Shown: piece by piece, positions 7,732 through 15,235 of the stretch
Layout: each line of letters opens with the position of its first letter
Numbering within the stretch: the stretch's first letter is position 1
Made by a program: the position numbers and the translations under genes
Source of the DNA: Gammaproteobacteria bacterium UBA7310
Lineage (GTDB): Bacteria; Pseudomonadota; Gammaproteobacteria; Pseudomonadales; Ketobacteraceae
Assembly: GCA_002471665.1 (NCBI GenBank)
Contig: DKQK01000012.1
Span: 10,849-74,848 of the forward strand
DNA: 64,000 nucleotides
Direction: 5' to 3'
The notes under the pieces: generated by a model
What the model was told of the DNA's origin: nothing
Seen by the model: only the letters and a program-made list of their open reading frames with translations
Databases searched by the model: none

Positions 7732-9447
7732 TTATGCCGTTGCCGTGGCCCCTTGCAGCGCACTGACCATGGCTTCACGCATCTTGAATTTCTGCACCTT
7801 GCCGGTCACCGTCATGGGGTATTCCTCCACAAAGCGGATGTGGCGGGGCACTTTGAAATGGGTGATCTGGTCGCGGCAAAAGTCTTTGATGTCTGCCTCG
7901 GTGAGCGTGGCACCCGGGCGGGTTTTGACCCAGGCACAGATTTCCTCGCCGTATTTGCTGTCGGGTATGCCGAATACCTGCACATCCTGTATGTCCGGGT
8001 GGGTATACAGAAACTCCTCCACCTCGCGGGGGTAAACGTTTTCCCCGCCCCGGATGATCATGTCCTTGATGCGGCCCACGATCCGTACGTAGCCTTCGTC
8101 ATCCATGACCGCCAGATCGCCGGAGTGCAGCCACTGATCGGCATCGATGGTGTCCGCGGTTTTCTCCTCATCATCCCAGTAACCCTGCATCACCGAGTAG
8201 CCGCGGCAGCAGAGCTCGCCTTTCTCACCCAACGCCACGGTGTGGCCGTCGCTGTCGATGATTTTGACTTCCTGGTGGGGGCCCACTTTGCCGACGGTTT
8301 CGCAGCGTTTCTCCAATGGTGCGTCGATGGCGGTCATATGATTGACCGGGCTGGTTTCCGTCTGGCCATACATGATGGTGACATCCTGCATGTGCATGCG
8401 GGCGATGACCTTGCGCATGACCTCCGCCGGGCAGGGGCTGCCGGCCATGATGCCGGTGCGCAGGGAGGACAGATCGTATTGATCGAATCCGGGGCTGTCC
8501 AGCTCGGCGATGAACATGGTGGGTACTCCATGCAGCGCGGTGCAGCGTTCTGCCTGCACGGTATCCAGTACTGCCTGCGGCTCAAAGGCCTCACTGGGGA
8601 ACACGGCCGTGGCGGCATGGGTGAGGCAGGCCAGGTTACCCATCACCATCCCGAAACAATGGTACAGGGGCACCGGAATGCATAAGCGATCCTGCGCGGT
8701 CAGGTGCATCCCCTGACCCACCTGATAGCCGTTGTTGAGGATATTGGAATGGGTGAGGGTGGCGCCTTTGGGGCTGCCGGTGGTGCCGCTGGTGAACTGG
8801 ATATTGATGGCATCGGTGGGCTGCAATTGCTGGCTCAGGGCCTGCAGGCGGCTGTAGTCGGATTCGGTGCCGAGCCTGCATACCGCATCGAAGTTGTACA
8901 TGCCGGGGCTTGCTGTGTCCCCCATTCGAATCACGGTGCTGAGGTGGGGCAGTTTGGCCGCGTTCAGCTGGCCCGGGGCGCAGTGCTGCAGCTCCGGAGC
9001 CAGTTGGTTGAGCATGGTCAGATACTCGCTGGTTTTAAAACGTTCTGCGCTGATGATGACGTTGCAGGCCACCTTGTTCAGAGCGTACTCCAGTTCGTAC
9101 AGGCGGTAGGCCGGGTTGATGCACACCATGATGGCGCCGATTTTGGCGCTGGCAAACTGGGTCAGGCACCACTCCACCCGGTTGGGGGACCAGATACCAA
9201 TGCGGTCACCCGGTTTTACGCCCAGGTTCAGCAGGCCGGTGGCCAGCCGGTTGATTTCATGCAGGTATTCGGCATAGGTCCAGCGAATCCCCTGGTGGCG
9301 AACCACCAATGCTTCGTGATCCGGGTGCCCGGCGGTGATCCGGTCCAGGCACTGGCCGATGGTTTCGCTCAGCAGTGGCTGGTTGGCGGGCCCTTTTAAA
9401 TAGCTGATTCCATTCGGTGTCATGCTCGACATTGTGTCCCCTGTCAT
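7732..9447 (-). CDS. AMP-forming acyl-CoA synthetase
   Basis: A 571-residue ANL-superfamily ligase that activates a carboxylic acid to its CoA thioester with ATP. Visible motifs, in order: TSGTTGSPKGATLTH (P-loop, about 205-219), YGQTE (about 360), SGDLA, GRIKDMIIRGGENVYP (hinge) and the catalytic Lys region TVTGKVQKF near the C-terminus. The start at 9447 has the SD AAGGA. It is divergent from the flavin dehydrogenase at 9596 with an operator at 9511-9525 between them. In a steroid island the likely substrate is a side-chain carboxylate (C22/C24 acid) or a ring-derived propionate, as with FadD17/FadD3-type ligases. A long- or medium-chain fatty acid cannot be excluded. Confidence 0.88.
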   Translation of the reverse strand: MTGDTMSSMTPNGISYLKGPANQPLLSETIGQCLDRITAGHPDHEALVVRHQGIRWTYAEYLHEINRLATGLLNLGVKPGDRIGIWSPNRVEWCLTQFASAKIGAIMVCINPAYRLYELEYALNKVACNVIISAERFKTSEYLTMLNQLAPELQHCAPGQLNAAKLPHLSTVIRMGDTASPGMYNFDAVCRLGTESDYSRLQALSQQLQPTDAINIQFTSGTTGSPKGATLTHSNILNNGYQVGQGMHLTAQDRLCIPVPLYHCFGMVMGNLACLTHAATAVFPSEAFEPQAVLDTVQAERCTALHGVPTMFIAELDSPGFDQYDLSSLRTGIMAGSPCPAEVMRKVIARMHMQDVTIMYGQTETSPVNHMTAIDAPLEKRCETVGKVGPHQEVKIIDSDGHTVALGEKGELCCRGYSVMQGYWDDEEKTADTIDADQWLHSGDLAVMDDEGYVRIVGRIKDMIIRGGENVYPREVEEFLYTHPDIQDVQVFGIPDSKYGEEICAWVKTRPGATLTEADIKDFCRDQITHFKVPRHIRFVEEYPMTVTGKVQKFKMREAMVSALQGATATA

Positions 9448-9510
9448 GGCGGTGTCCTTGTTGTTGTTTTTGGATGATATGGCTATAGCAAATCAAATAT
9501 ACAATTAATT

Positions 9511-9525
9511 TGCAATATTATTGCA
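9511..9525. promoter_or_regulatory. Operator site 3, TGCAAT-ATT-ATTGCA (divergent promoter)
   Basis: A perfect 6-bp inverted repeat with a 3-base centre, differing from site 1 only in that centre. It sits 64 bases upstream of the ligase start and 71 bases upstream of the flavin dehydrogenase start, so it could control both directions. Confidence 0.62.
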
Positions 9526-9595
9526 TAAATGTTCTGAAAACTTATAATGAGCGCAACGGAGATAATAAAAACGCCAAAACAAGAGGTGAAAGCCC

Positions 9596-11383
9596 ATGCC
9601 AGTCAGCGCCGTTGAATCACAGGATAACAGTCAATTTGATCAGGAGGTGGATGTTCTGGTGGTTGGCTCTGGAGCCGGTGCGTTGACGGCGGCGGTGGTG
9701 GCCCGGGTGGAAGGTTGTAAAGACGTGCTGGTGGTGGAAAAAAGCGCGCAGTATGGCGGTACCTCGGCCATGTCCGGGGGCGGTATCTGGATTCCCAACA
9801 GCCATTACGCCCGCGCCGAGGGGGTACAGGATTCTGCCAAAGAGGCGCTTACCTATCTAAAGGCGGTGATCGGCGATGAGGTGTCGGAGGCGCGCCTGCG
9901 TGCCTACGTGGAAAAAGCCCCCGAGATGCTGGAATACCTGGCGCGCCACAGCCGGGTGGCGTTCGAGCCGGTACCCTATTCGGATTACTATCCGGAGATG
10001 CCCGGTGGTAAAGAAGGCCACCGCACCCACCAACCCCTGCCGGTGAATGCCCGCCATCTGAAACAGGCGTTTCGCCAACTGCGGGAACCGCCACCCCAGG
10101 TGCTGGTGGCCGGCAAACTCACCATGACCATGAAAGAAGGGCGGGCGTTTCTGACCCAGGCCAAAGGCTGGATGTGGACCGCCGTAATGATGGCGTTGCG
10201 CTACTACCTGGATATCCCCGGCCGCCTGCAGGGCAAACGTTCCCGGCGCCTGACCATGGGCAACGCCCTTATCGGCCGCCTGCGCTGGTCCATGTTGGAG
10301 CAGGGCATCGCGCTGTGGTTGAACGCCCCCATGGCATCCCTGATCGAGGAAAACGGTGTGGTGTTGGGGGCCGTGATCAATAAAGAGGGGCGCCCGCTGC
10401 GGGTGCGAGCCCGCAAAGGGGTGGTGATCGGTGCCGGCGGTTTTGAGCATAACCTGGAAATGCGCAAACAGTATCTGCCCCAGCCCACCAACCCGGAGTG
10501 GAGCGGATCGCAAACCAACAATACCGGCGACGGCATTCAGGCGGCCATGAAGATCGGTGCCCAAACCGATTTGATGGCACACGCCTGGTGGGCTCCCTCG
10601 GTAAAAATTCCAAAGTGGGATCGCCCCTATGTCATCTTTGCCGAACGCTCCCTGCCGGGTTTGGTGATCGTGAATAAAGCCGGTAAGCGTTTTCAGAATG
10701 AAGCGGCCCCTTATCTGGAATCGGGCCTTGCGTTCTATACCCAGAACAAACCGCAGGAACCGACGTTTCCTTCCTATGTGGTGTTTGATGCCACCTTCCG
10801 CAAGAAATTTCCGTTCGGCCCCATACCACCGGGCTATTCCATGCCGGATAACCGCATTGCCAAGCGGGTGTGGGACGTGCTGGTGAAAGCCGACAACCTG
10901 CAGGCCCTGGCGGAAAAAATCGGAGTGGATGCCGCGGGATTGCAGGAAACGGTGCGCAAAAACAATGAATACGCCAAAAGCGGTGTTGATCCGGAGTTCC
11001 ATCGCGGTGAAAGTTACTACGATCGCTACTACGGCGATGCCCGCACCCACCCCAATCCCTGCATAGCCCCCATCGCGGAGGCGCCGTTCTATGCCTTGCC
11101 CATTCACCCCGGTGACATCGGTACCAAGGGCGGCATACTGACCGACCCCAACGGTTGTGCCGTGGATGAATCCGGTGAGGTGATTCCCGGTTTGTACGTC
11201 ATTGGTAACTCTGCCGCATCGGTGATGGGCAGCAAATACCCCGGCGCCGGTGCCACCCTGGGGCCCGCCATGACCTTCGGTTATCTGGCGGCCAGGCACG
11301 CGGCCAAGCAGCAGGATGTGGCGCAGATCAGCAGAGCCACCGCAGCGCCTGGTAAGTCGCCCCAGCCGGCGGTTCAGGTTTAA
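9596..11383 (+). CDS. FAD-dependent 3-ketosteroid dehydrogenase (KstD/Kst4D-like)
   Basis: A 595-residue flavoprotein of the fumarate-reductase/KstD family that introduces a double bond into ring A of 3-ketosteroids. The N-terminal FAD motif is VVGSGAGAL (about 22-30), with ExxxxxGGTSAMSGGG shortly after. The C-terminal signature Tyr-Ala-Leu-Pro ... PGDIGTKGG (about 499-512) and GNSAASVMG...YPGAGATLGPAMTFGY match KstD, including the Tyr that takes part in catalysis. Related Kst4D enzymes act on 5-alpha-3-ketosteroids; the 5-alpha-reductase-like gene at 15232 makes this alternative real. It heads a + strand operon with two SDR genes, behind operator site 3. Confidence 0.85.
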   Translation: MPVSAVESQDNSQFDQEVDVLVVGSGAGALTAAVVARVEGCKDVLVVEKSAQYGGTSAMSGGGIWIPNSHYARAEGVQDSAKEALTYLKAVIGDEVSEARLRAYVEKAPEMLEYLARHSRVAFEPVPYSDYYPEMPGGKEGHRTHQPLPVNARHLKQAFRQLREPPPQVLVAGKLTMTMKEGRAFLTQAKGWMWTAVMMALRYYLDIPGRLQGKRSRRLTMGNALIGRLRWSMLEQGIALWLNAPMASLIEENGVVLGAVINKEGRPLRVRARKGVVIGAGGFEHNLEMRKQYLPQPTNPEWSGSQTNNTGDGIQAAMKIGAQTDLMAHAWWAPSVKIPKWDRPYVIFAERSLPGLVIVNKAGKRFQNEAAPYLESGLAFYTQNKPQEPTFPSYVVFDATFRKKFPFGPIPPGYSMPDNRIAKRVWDVLVKADNLQALAEKIGVDAAGLQETVRKNNEYAKSGVDPEFHRGESYYDRYYGDARTHPNPCIAPIAEAPFYALPIHPGDIGTKGGILTDPNGCAVDESGEVIPGLYVIGNSAASVMGSKYPGAGATLGPAMTFGYLAARHAAKQQDVAQISRATAAPGKSPQPAVQV

Positions 11384-11403
11384 CCAACACAGAGGATAGG
11401 GAT

Positions 11404-12180
11404 ATGACGCTCGCTCAGGAATTTGATCAAGGTGCCAGCCTGGTATTCGGCGGCAGCGGTGGCATTGGTGCCGCCATTGCCACCCGCATCGCCCAGGGTG
11501 GCAGCGACGTTGCCATTACCTACCGCTCCAACCGGGAGCGGGCGGAAGCGGCGGCGGCCACCATCGCCGAGTTGGGGGTGGCCTGCACCATTCATCAGGT
11601 GGATATTGCAGATAAGGCGCAAATTGTTCAGGCCATTACCGAGGCGGCACAGCGGCATAAGCGCCTGCACAGCGTGGTGGTGGCGGCCGGATCGGATATC
11701 AAGCAGCCGTTTCTGGCGGATGTCACCGATGCGCAGTGGGAAGAGGTGATTGCCGGGGATCTGAACGGTTTTTTCCGTATTGTAAAAAATATTATTCCGC
11801 ATTTTCGTGCCCATGGCGGTGGTTCGCTGGTGCACATTTCATCGGCGGGGTTGGGCCGAACCCCGCCCCGTGATGTGTTGTCGGTGGCACCCAAAGCGGC
11901 CAATGAGGCGTTGGTGCAATACCTGGCGAAAGAGGAAGGTGTGCACGGCATCCGCGCCAACAGTGTGGCGGTGGGGGTGATTGAAACCGGCATATTCAAG
12001 CGGCTGGAAGCGGAAGGTGTGTTTGATGCAGCCTGGAAAGAGGCAGTGCTTTCCACCTTGCCCCTGAAACATTTCGGGCAGCCGGAGGACATCGCCGAAG
12101 CCGCCGCTTTTTTTGCCTCCAACCGTTCAAAATACGTGACCGGCCAACTGTTGTTTGTGGATGGCGGCTATGCTGTTTAG
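11404..12180 (+). CDS. SDR-family protein lacking the catalytic tyrosine
   Basis: 258 residues with a Rossmann start FGGSGGIGAA (about 15-24), the conserved Ser in HISSAG and a C-terminal VDGGY. At the usual YxxxK position the sequence reads Ser-Val-Ala-Pro-Lys, so the Tyr is Ser while the Lys is kept. Most SDR reductases need that Tyr as proton donor; enoyl-reductase-like and dienoyl-reductase-like SDRs manage without it. It may therefore be an enoyl-type reductase or a different-chemistry SDR rather than an alcohol dehydrogenase. SD GAGGATAGGG precedes the ATG; it follows the ketosteroid dehydrogenase after 20 bases, so the two are co-transcribed. Confidence 0.82.
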   Translation: MTLAQEFDQGASLVFGGSGGIGAAIATRIAQGGSDVAITYRSNRERAEAAAATIAELGVACTIHQVDIADKAQIVQAITEAAQRHKRLHSVVVAAGSDIKQPFLADVTDAQWEEVIAGDLNGFFRIVKNIIPHFRAHGGGSLVHISSAGLGRTPPRDVLSVAPKAANEALVQYLAKEEGVHGIRANSVAVGVIETGIFKRLEAEGVFDAAWKEAVLSTLPLKHFGQPEDIAEAAAFFASNRSKYVTGQLLFVDGGYAV

Positions 12181-12261
12181 ATCAGAACAGATTGCTGCCG
12201 CCACCGGAACGGTCTTGCCGGCGATTGCAAACCAATAACAAAATATTGGAGTAAGACAACA

Positions 12262-13017
12262 ATGAAACGATATGAAGACAAGGTTGCCCTGGTAACGGGC
12301 TCCGCCTCCGGCATGGGGAAAGCAGCAGCGGTACGCCTGGCGGCCGAGGGCGCCAAAGTCATCCTGGGGGATGTGAATGAGGAAGGCAATCAGGCCACCG
12401 CAGCGGAAATCGATGCCGCCGGCGGTGTGTGTCGGGCGGTTACCTTCAACGCCATGGATGAGGCCTCCTGCAAGGCGCTGGTGCAAACAGCAGTGGATAC
12501 GTTCGGCCAGATTGATGTGGTGGTGAACGCGGCGGGCATCGCCGGGTTTTATCATCTGGAAGAGCTGACCAGCGAGATCTTCAATCGCATCATGACCATC
12601 AATCTCAACTGCACCTTCATCATTTGCCGTGAAGCGATTCCGCATTTGCGCAAAACCAAAGGTAACATCATCAACTTTGCGTCACTGAATGCCAAGGTGA
12701 TGACCGCGTATCAAACCGCCTACTGTGCCTCCAAAGCAGCGGTGGCAGCCATCACCAAATGCATGGCGCAGGAGTTTGAGGCCGACGGCATCCGCGCCAA
12801 TATCATTTGCCCCGGTGGCATTGAAACACCACTGGTGGCCAATATCCGTTTCCCTGAAAACATCAACAAACGGCTGCTGGCGAATCTGCATCCCTTAAGC
12901 CGTCGCGGCACGCCGGAAGAAGTGGCGGCACTGGTGGCGTTCCTGGGTTCCAGTGAAGCCAGTTACATCAGTGGTGAAGATATCTTTATCGATGGCGGCT
13001 CCCGTTCAGCCATGTGA
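12262..13017 (+). CDS. SDR-family hydroxysteroid-type dehydrogenase
   Basis: A 251-residue classical SDR with TGSASGMG (about 13-20), NAAG, catalytic Ser in FASLNAK, YCASK as YxxxK (about 153-157), PGG after the sixth strand and a C-terminal DGGSRSAM. All catalytic residues are present, unlike the preceding SDR. The family interconverts hydroxyl and keto groups; 3-alpha/beta- or 17-beta-hydroxysteroid dehydrogenase activity fits the island but is inference. An 81-base gap separates it from the previous gene, probably still one operon. The coding region ends inside the first copy of a 17-bp tandem duplication. Confidence 0.85.
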   Translation: MKRYEDKVALVTGSASGMGKAAAVRLAAEGAKVILGDVNEEGNQATAAEIDAAGGVCRAVTFNAMDEASCKALVQTAVDTFGQIDVVVNAAGIAGFYHLEELTSEIFNRIMTINLNCTFIICREAIPHLRKTKGNIINFASLNAKVMTAYQTAYCASKAAVAAITKCMAQEFEADGIRANIICPGGIETPLVANIRFPENINKRLLANLHPLSRRGTPEEVAALVAFLGSSEASYISGEDIFIDGGSRSAM

Positions 13018-13034
13018 CCCGTTCAGCCATGTGA
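13001..13034 (+). repeat. Perfect 17-bp tandem duplication at the SDR stop codon
   Basis: CCCGTTCAGCCATGTGA occurs twice with no gap (13001-13017 and 13018-13034). The first copy encodes the last SDR residues and its TGA stop; the second is non-coding. It looks like a recent slippage event. Confidence 0.8.
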
Positions 13035-13041
13035 TGGTGAT

Positions 13042-13095
13042 CGGCAGACGCTGGGCAGGCGGGGTGGAAGATCGCGCACCCCGCTCACTCTGCCG
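13042..13095. terminator. Two-part hairpin between convergent SDR and isomerase genes
   Basis: The outer stem CGGCAGA (13042-13048) pairs with TCTGCCG (13089-13095); the inner stem GCGGGGTG (13059-13066) pairs with CACCCCGC (13077-13084). It sits between the stop codons of two converging genes, the expected place for a bidirectional terminator, but has no clear T tract. Confidence 0.45.
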
Positions 13096-13112
13096 CTGGG
13101 GCGACTGTTTCC

Positions 13113-13469
13113 TCAGTAGCGATTTTCAGCTCCCCAATAAGCCCGCATGGATGCCACCTTGCCCTGGTCATCGAATTCGAACACGTCGATGACCTCCATG
13201 GTCACCGGTCCGATTTTGGCCTGGAAGGGAAACGCCGCCGCCTTGCCGGCGCAGCGAATGGCGCCGGTCAGTTCCAGTTTTACGCCCATGCCTTTCAGCG
13301 CACTATAGAATTTCATAATGGCATCAATGCCTTCGTGGGGTGGTGTACCCACCGGGTCTTCCACCGTGCCATTGTCGGCATAGATCTCACGGATCATGTC
13401 GAAATCTTCTGTGCTGATGGCTTTGATATAGTTTTCAACCGCTTGCTTCATGTGGGCCGAATCGGTCAT
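13113..13469 (-). CDS. ksi: Steroid delta-5-3-ketosteroid isomerase
   Basis: 118 residues, close to the Comamonas/Pseudomonas ketosteroid isomerase in length and sequence. The three key residues are in place: Tyr14 (AVENYI), Asp38 (TVEDPVG) and the Asp equivalent to Asp99 at position 95 (VIDVFEF), followed by the family's KVxSMRA near the end. It moves the C5-C6 double bond of 3-oxo-delta-5-steroids to the conjugated delta-4 position through a dienolate, in the cytoplasm. The start has the SD AGAGG. It is divergent from the Rieske oxygenase at 13704, with operator site 4 between them. This is the strongest single sign that the island handles true steroids. Confidence 0.93.
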   Translation of the reverse strand: MTDSAHMKQAVENYIKAISTEDFDMIREIYADNGTVEDPVGTPPHEGIDAIMKFYSALKGMGVKLELTGAIRCAGKAAAFPFQAKIGPVTMEVIDVFEFDDQGKVASMRAYWGAENRY

Positions 13470-13541
13470 GTGCTGTCCTCTTATGGAGCGTTGTTTTATC
13501 AGGCGTAGTTGTATCAGGTTTTGTTATTATAAAACTATATT

Positions 13542-13556
13542 TGCATTATGGTTGCA
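13542..13556. promoter_or_regulatory. Operator site 4, TGCATT-ATG-GTTGCA (divergent promoter)
   Basis: The same architecture as sites 1-3 with one mismatch per arm, flanked by TATT and AAAAATA. It lies 73 bases upstream of the isomerase start and 148 upstream of the Rieske oxygenase start. Confidence 0.5.
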
Positions 13557-13594
13557 AAAATACAAGGGCGATAGTAGCGTGGACGGGAGAGAAG

Positions 13595-13633
13595 TTTCCC
13601 ACTTAAGTATACGCTGTATACTTAAGTGGGAAA
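13595..13633. repeat. Perfect 18-bp palindrome with GCT loop
   Basis: Arms TTTCCCACTTAAGTATAC (13595-13612) and GTATACTTAAGTGGGAAA (13616-13633) are exact reverse complements around GCT. It lies 70 bases before the Rieske oxygenase start. Size, perfection and loop resemble the palindrome at 2078-2112, although the arm sequences differ. There is no T tract. It may be an operator, a cruciform or 5'-UTR hairpin, or a remnant of a small mobile unit. Confidence 0.75.
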
Positions 13634-13703
13634 TGGCGCTATAGTGACGCCATCGATGAGCACATCACAATAAAAAAAGATCGACGCCCCGGAGGAGAGC
13701 ATC

Positions 13704-14819
13704 ATGAGCAAGTACGCGAGAATAGAAGCCGCCCCAGTTGAAGAACGTTACGCCCGTGGTTGGTATTGTTTGGGCAAGGCGGTGGATTACGGCAGTAAAC
13801 CGGTTGCGCTGAATTACTTCGGCACCAAGCTGGTGGCCTACCGGGGTGAAGATAACCAGCTGATCGTACTCGATGGCTACTGCCCCCATATGGGCGCGGA
13901 TCTGGCGCAGGGTTATGTGGAAGGCAATTCCATTCGCTGTGCCATGCATGCCTGGCGCTGGGGGGAGGATGGCGTGTGTGACGATATTCCCTATGCCAAA
14001 AAAATCCCGGCCAAAGCCTGCATCAAACCCTGGCCCACCCTGGAACGCAACGGCATGGCGTTTGTGTATCACGACCCTGAAAATAATCTGCCCATTGCCG
14101 AGCAGTTGCCACCGCTGATTGAAGAATGTGGTAATGGTGAGTGGTCGGATTGGGAGATGGTGCTGATCCCCATCGAGACCAACTGCCGTGAGCTGGTGGA
14201 CAACATGGCCGACAAGGCTCACTTTGGCCCGGTGCATGCCTCGGCCGCGTTGAAATTTGAAAACACCTTTCACAAGCACATGTGTGTGCAACACATGGAA
14301 GGCAAAAGCCCGCGGTTGGCGGGGGATTCCATTCTCACCACCACGGCAACCTATTATGGCCCCGCCTATATGATTACCGAGATGAGCGGCGAGATGAACG
14401 GCGTGCCGGTACAGTCCAAATTACTGGTGAGCCATATTCCCACCTCCACCGAAAGTTTTGACTTGCGCTTCGGGGTGATGGTGAAACTGTTCCCCGGCAT
14501 GAGCCAGGCCGATTGCGATGCCATGGTGAAAGGCTATGTGGAACTGACCCAGCAGGCATTTTTTGAAGACGTGGCGTTCTGGCATACCAAGAAGCGGGTG
14601 GATAATCCGGTGCTGTGTGATGGCGATGGCCCCATTCACAAGCTACGTCAGTGGTATAACCAGTTCTATGTGGATATTGCCGATGTGCCGGATACCTGGA
14701 ATGAATCCAGAACCTATTCCGTCGACGCCTTTAACCCCATTCCCGAACAAAAAATGGCAGCACCGATGGCAGGTGAGGAATCGGCCAGCAATACCCACGC
14801 GGCGGCCCTGGAAGCATGA
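13704..14819 (+). CDS. Rieske non-heme iron oxygenase, KshA-like
   Basis: 371 residues. An N-terminal Rieske [2Fe-2S] domain has C-P-H (about residue 60) and C-A-M-H (about 79-82). The C-terminal catalytic domain has the mononuclear-iron motif N-x2-D-K-A-H-F-G-P-V-H (about 170-180). Length and phrases such as RGWYCLG, 'CPHMGADL' and 'CAMHAWRWG' match KshA, the oxygenase of 3-ketosteroid 9-alpha-hydroxylase, which opens ring B together with a delta-1-dehydrogenase. The reductase partner KshB is not in the window. The SD GGAGG is 8 bases upstream. The stop overlaps the next ATG. A related sterol-demethylating Rieske enzyme (SdmA-type) is the main alternative. Confidence 0.85.
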   Translation: MSKYARIEAAPVEERYARGWYCLGKAVDYGSKPVALNYFGTKLVAYRGEDNQLIVLDGYCPHMGADLAQGYVEGNSIRCAMHAWRWGEDGVCDDIPYAKKIPAKACIKPWPTLERNGMAFVYHDPENNLPIAEQLPPLIEECGNGEWSDWEMVLIPIETNCRELVDNMADKAHFGPVHASAALKFENTFHKHMCVQHMEGKSPRLAGDSILTTTATYYGPAYMITEMSGEMNGVPVQSKLLVSHIPTSTESFDLRFGVMVKLFPGMSQADCDAMVKGYVELTQQAFFEDVAFWHTKKRVDNPVLCDGDGPIHKLRQWYNQFYVDIADVPDTWNESRTYSVDAFNPIPEQKMAAPMAGEESASNTHAAALEA

Positions 14820-15235
14820 CCGGCGGTGCCGCAGCCCCCGGGCTGAAAGTGTTTTCCAGTGTCTTGATCTGCTTGGGTGTGGCGTTGTGGGCAGTTTATC
14901 TGTTGTATTTGCCCATGCCCCAGTGGTTCCAGTCGGAGGCTGCATTGCAGCAGGCCGGTGTGGTGGATCCAGGCATGATCTTGTATAGCCTGGCCACGGC
15001 CGGTGCTGCCCTGGTAGTGTGGGGGCGTGTACTGGCGTGCGCGGATGAGGCCGGTGTCGGCCGCGCGCAGTTACTGTCGGCATCGGCCCTGGGCATGTTG
15101 TTGCTGGGGCTGATGCGTGTTGGCACTGTGCTCTTTCCCCATGGGCCGTTTCGCGAGTGGTGGGTGTTACCCGTTACGGAGTGCATTGCTTTCTCGCTGC
15201 TGGCCTGGTTGTTGTTTCGTATGGCCAGATCATGA
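14816..15235 (+). CDS. Small integral membrane protein, four predicted helices
   Basis: 139 residues with four hydrophobic segments (about 12-30, 52-68, 82-100, 113-133) and no recognised domain. The ATG overlaps the Rieske stop (ATGA), and its own stop overlaps the start of the 5-alpha-reductase-like gene. The three are thus translationally coupled, and this protein probably helps a membrane-bound steroid step, for example as partner of the reductase or in uptake. I do not recognise the family. Confidence 0.75.
   Translation: MTGGAAAPGLKVFSSVLICLGVALWAVYLLYLPMPQWFQSEAALQQAGVVDPGMILYSLATAGAALVVWGRVLACADEAGVGRAQLLSASALGMLLLGLMRVGTVLFPHGPFREWWVLPVTECIAFSLLAWLLFRMARS

Noticed and set aside
9857..11299. 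480-codon minus-strand frame inside the ketosteroid dehydrogenase gene
   Set aside because: The opposite strand has complete FAD and KstD motifs; the antisense translation is low-complexity.
13113..13469. Calling this a generic SnoaL-like polyketide cyclase
   Set aside because: Tyr14, Asp38 and the Asp99 equivalent plus overall similarity fit ketosteroid isomerase much better.
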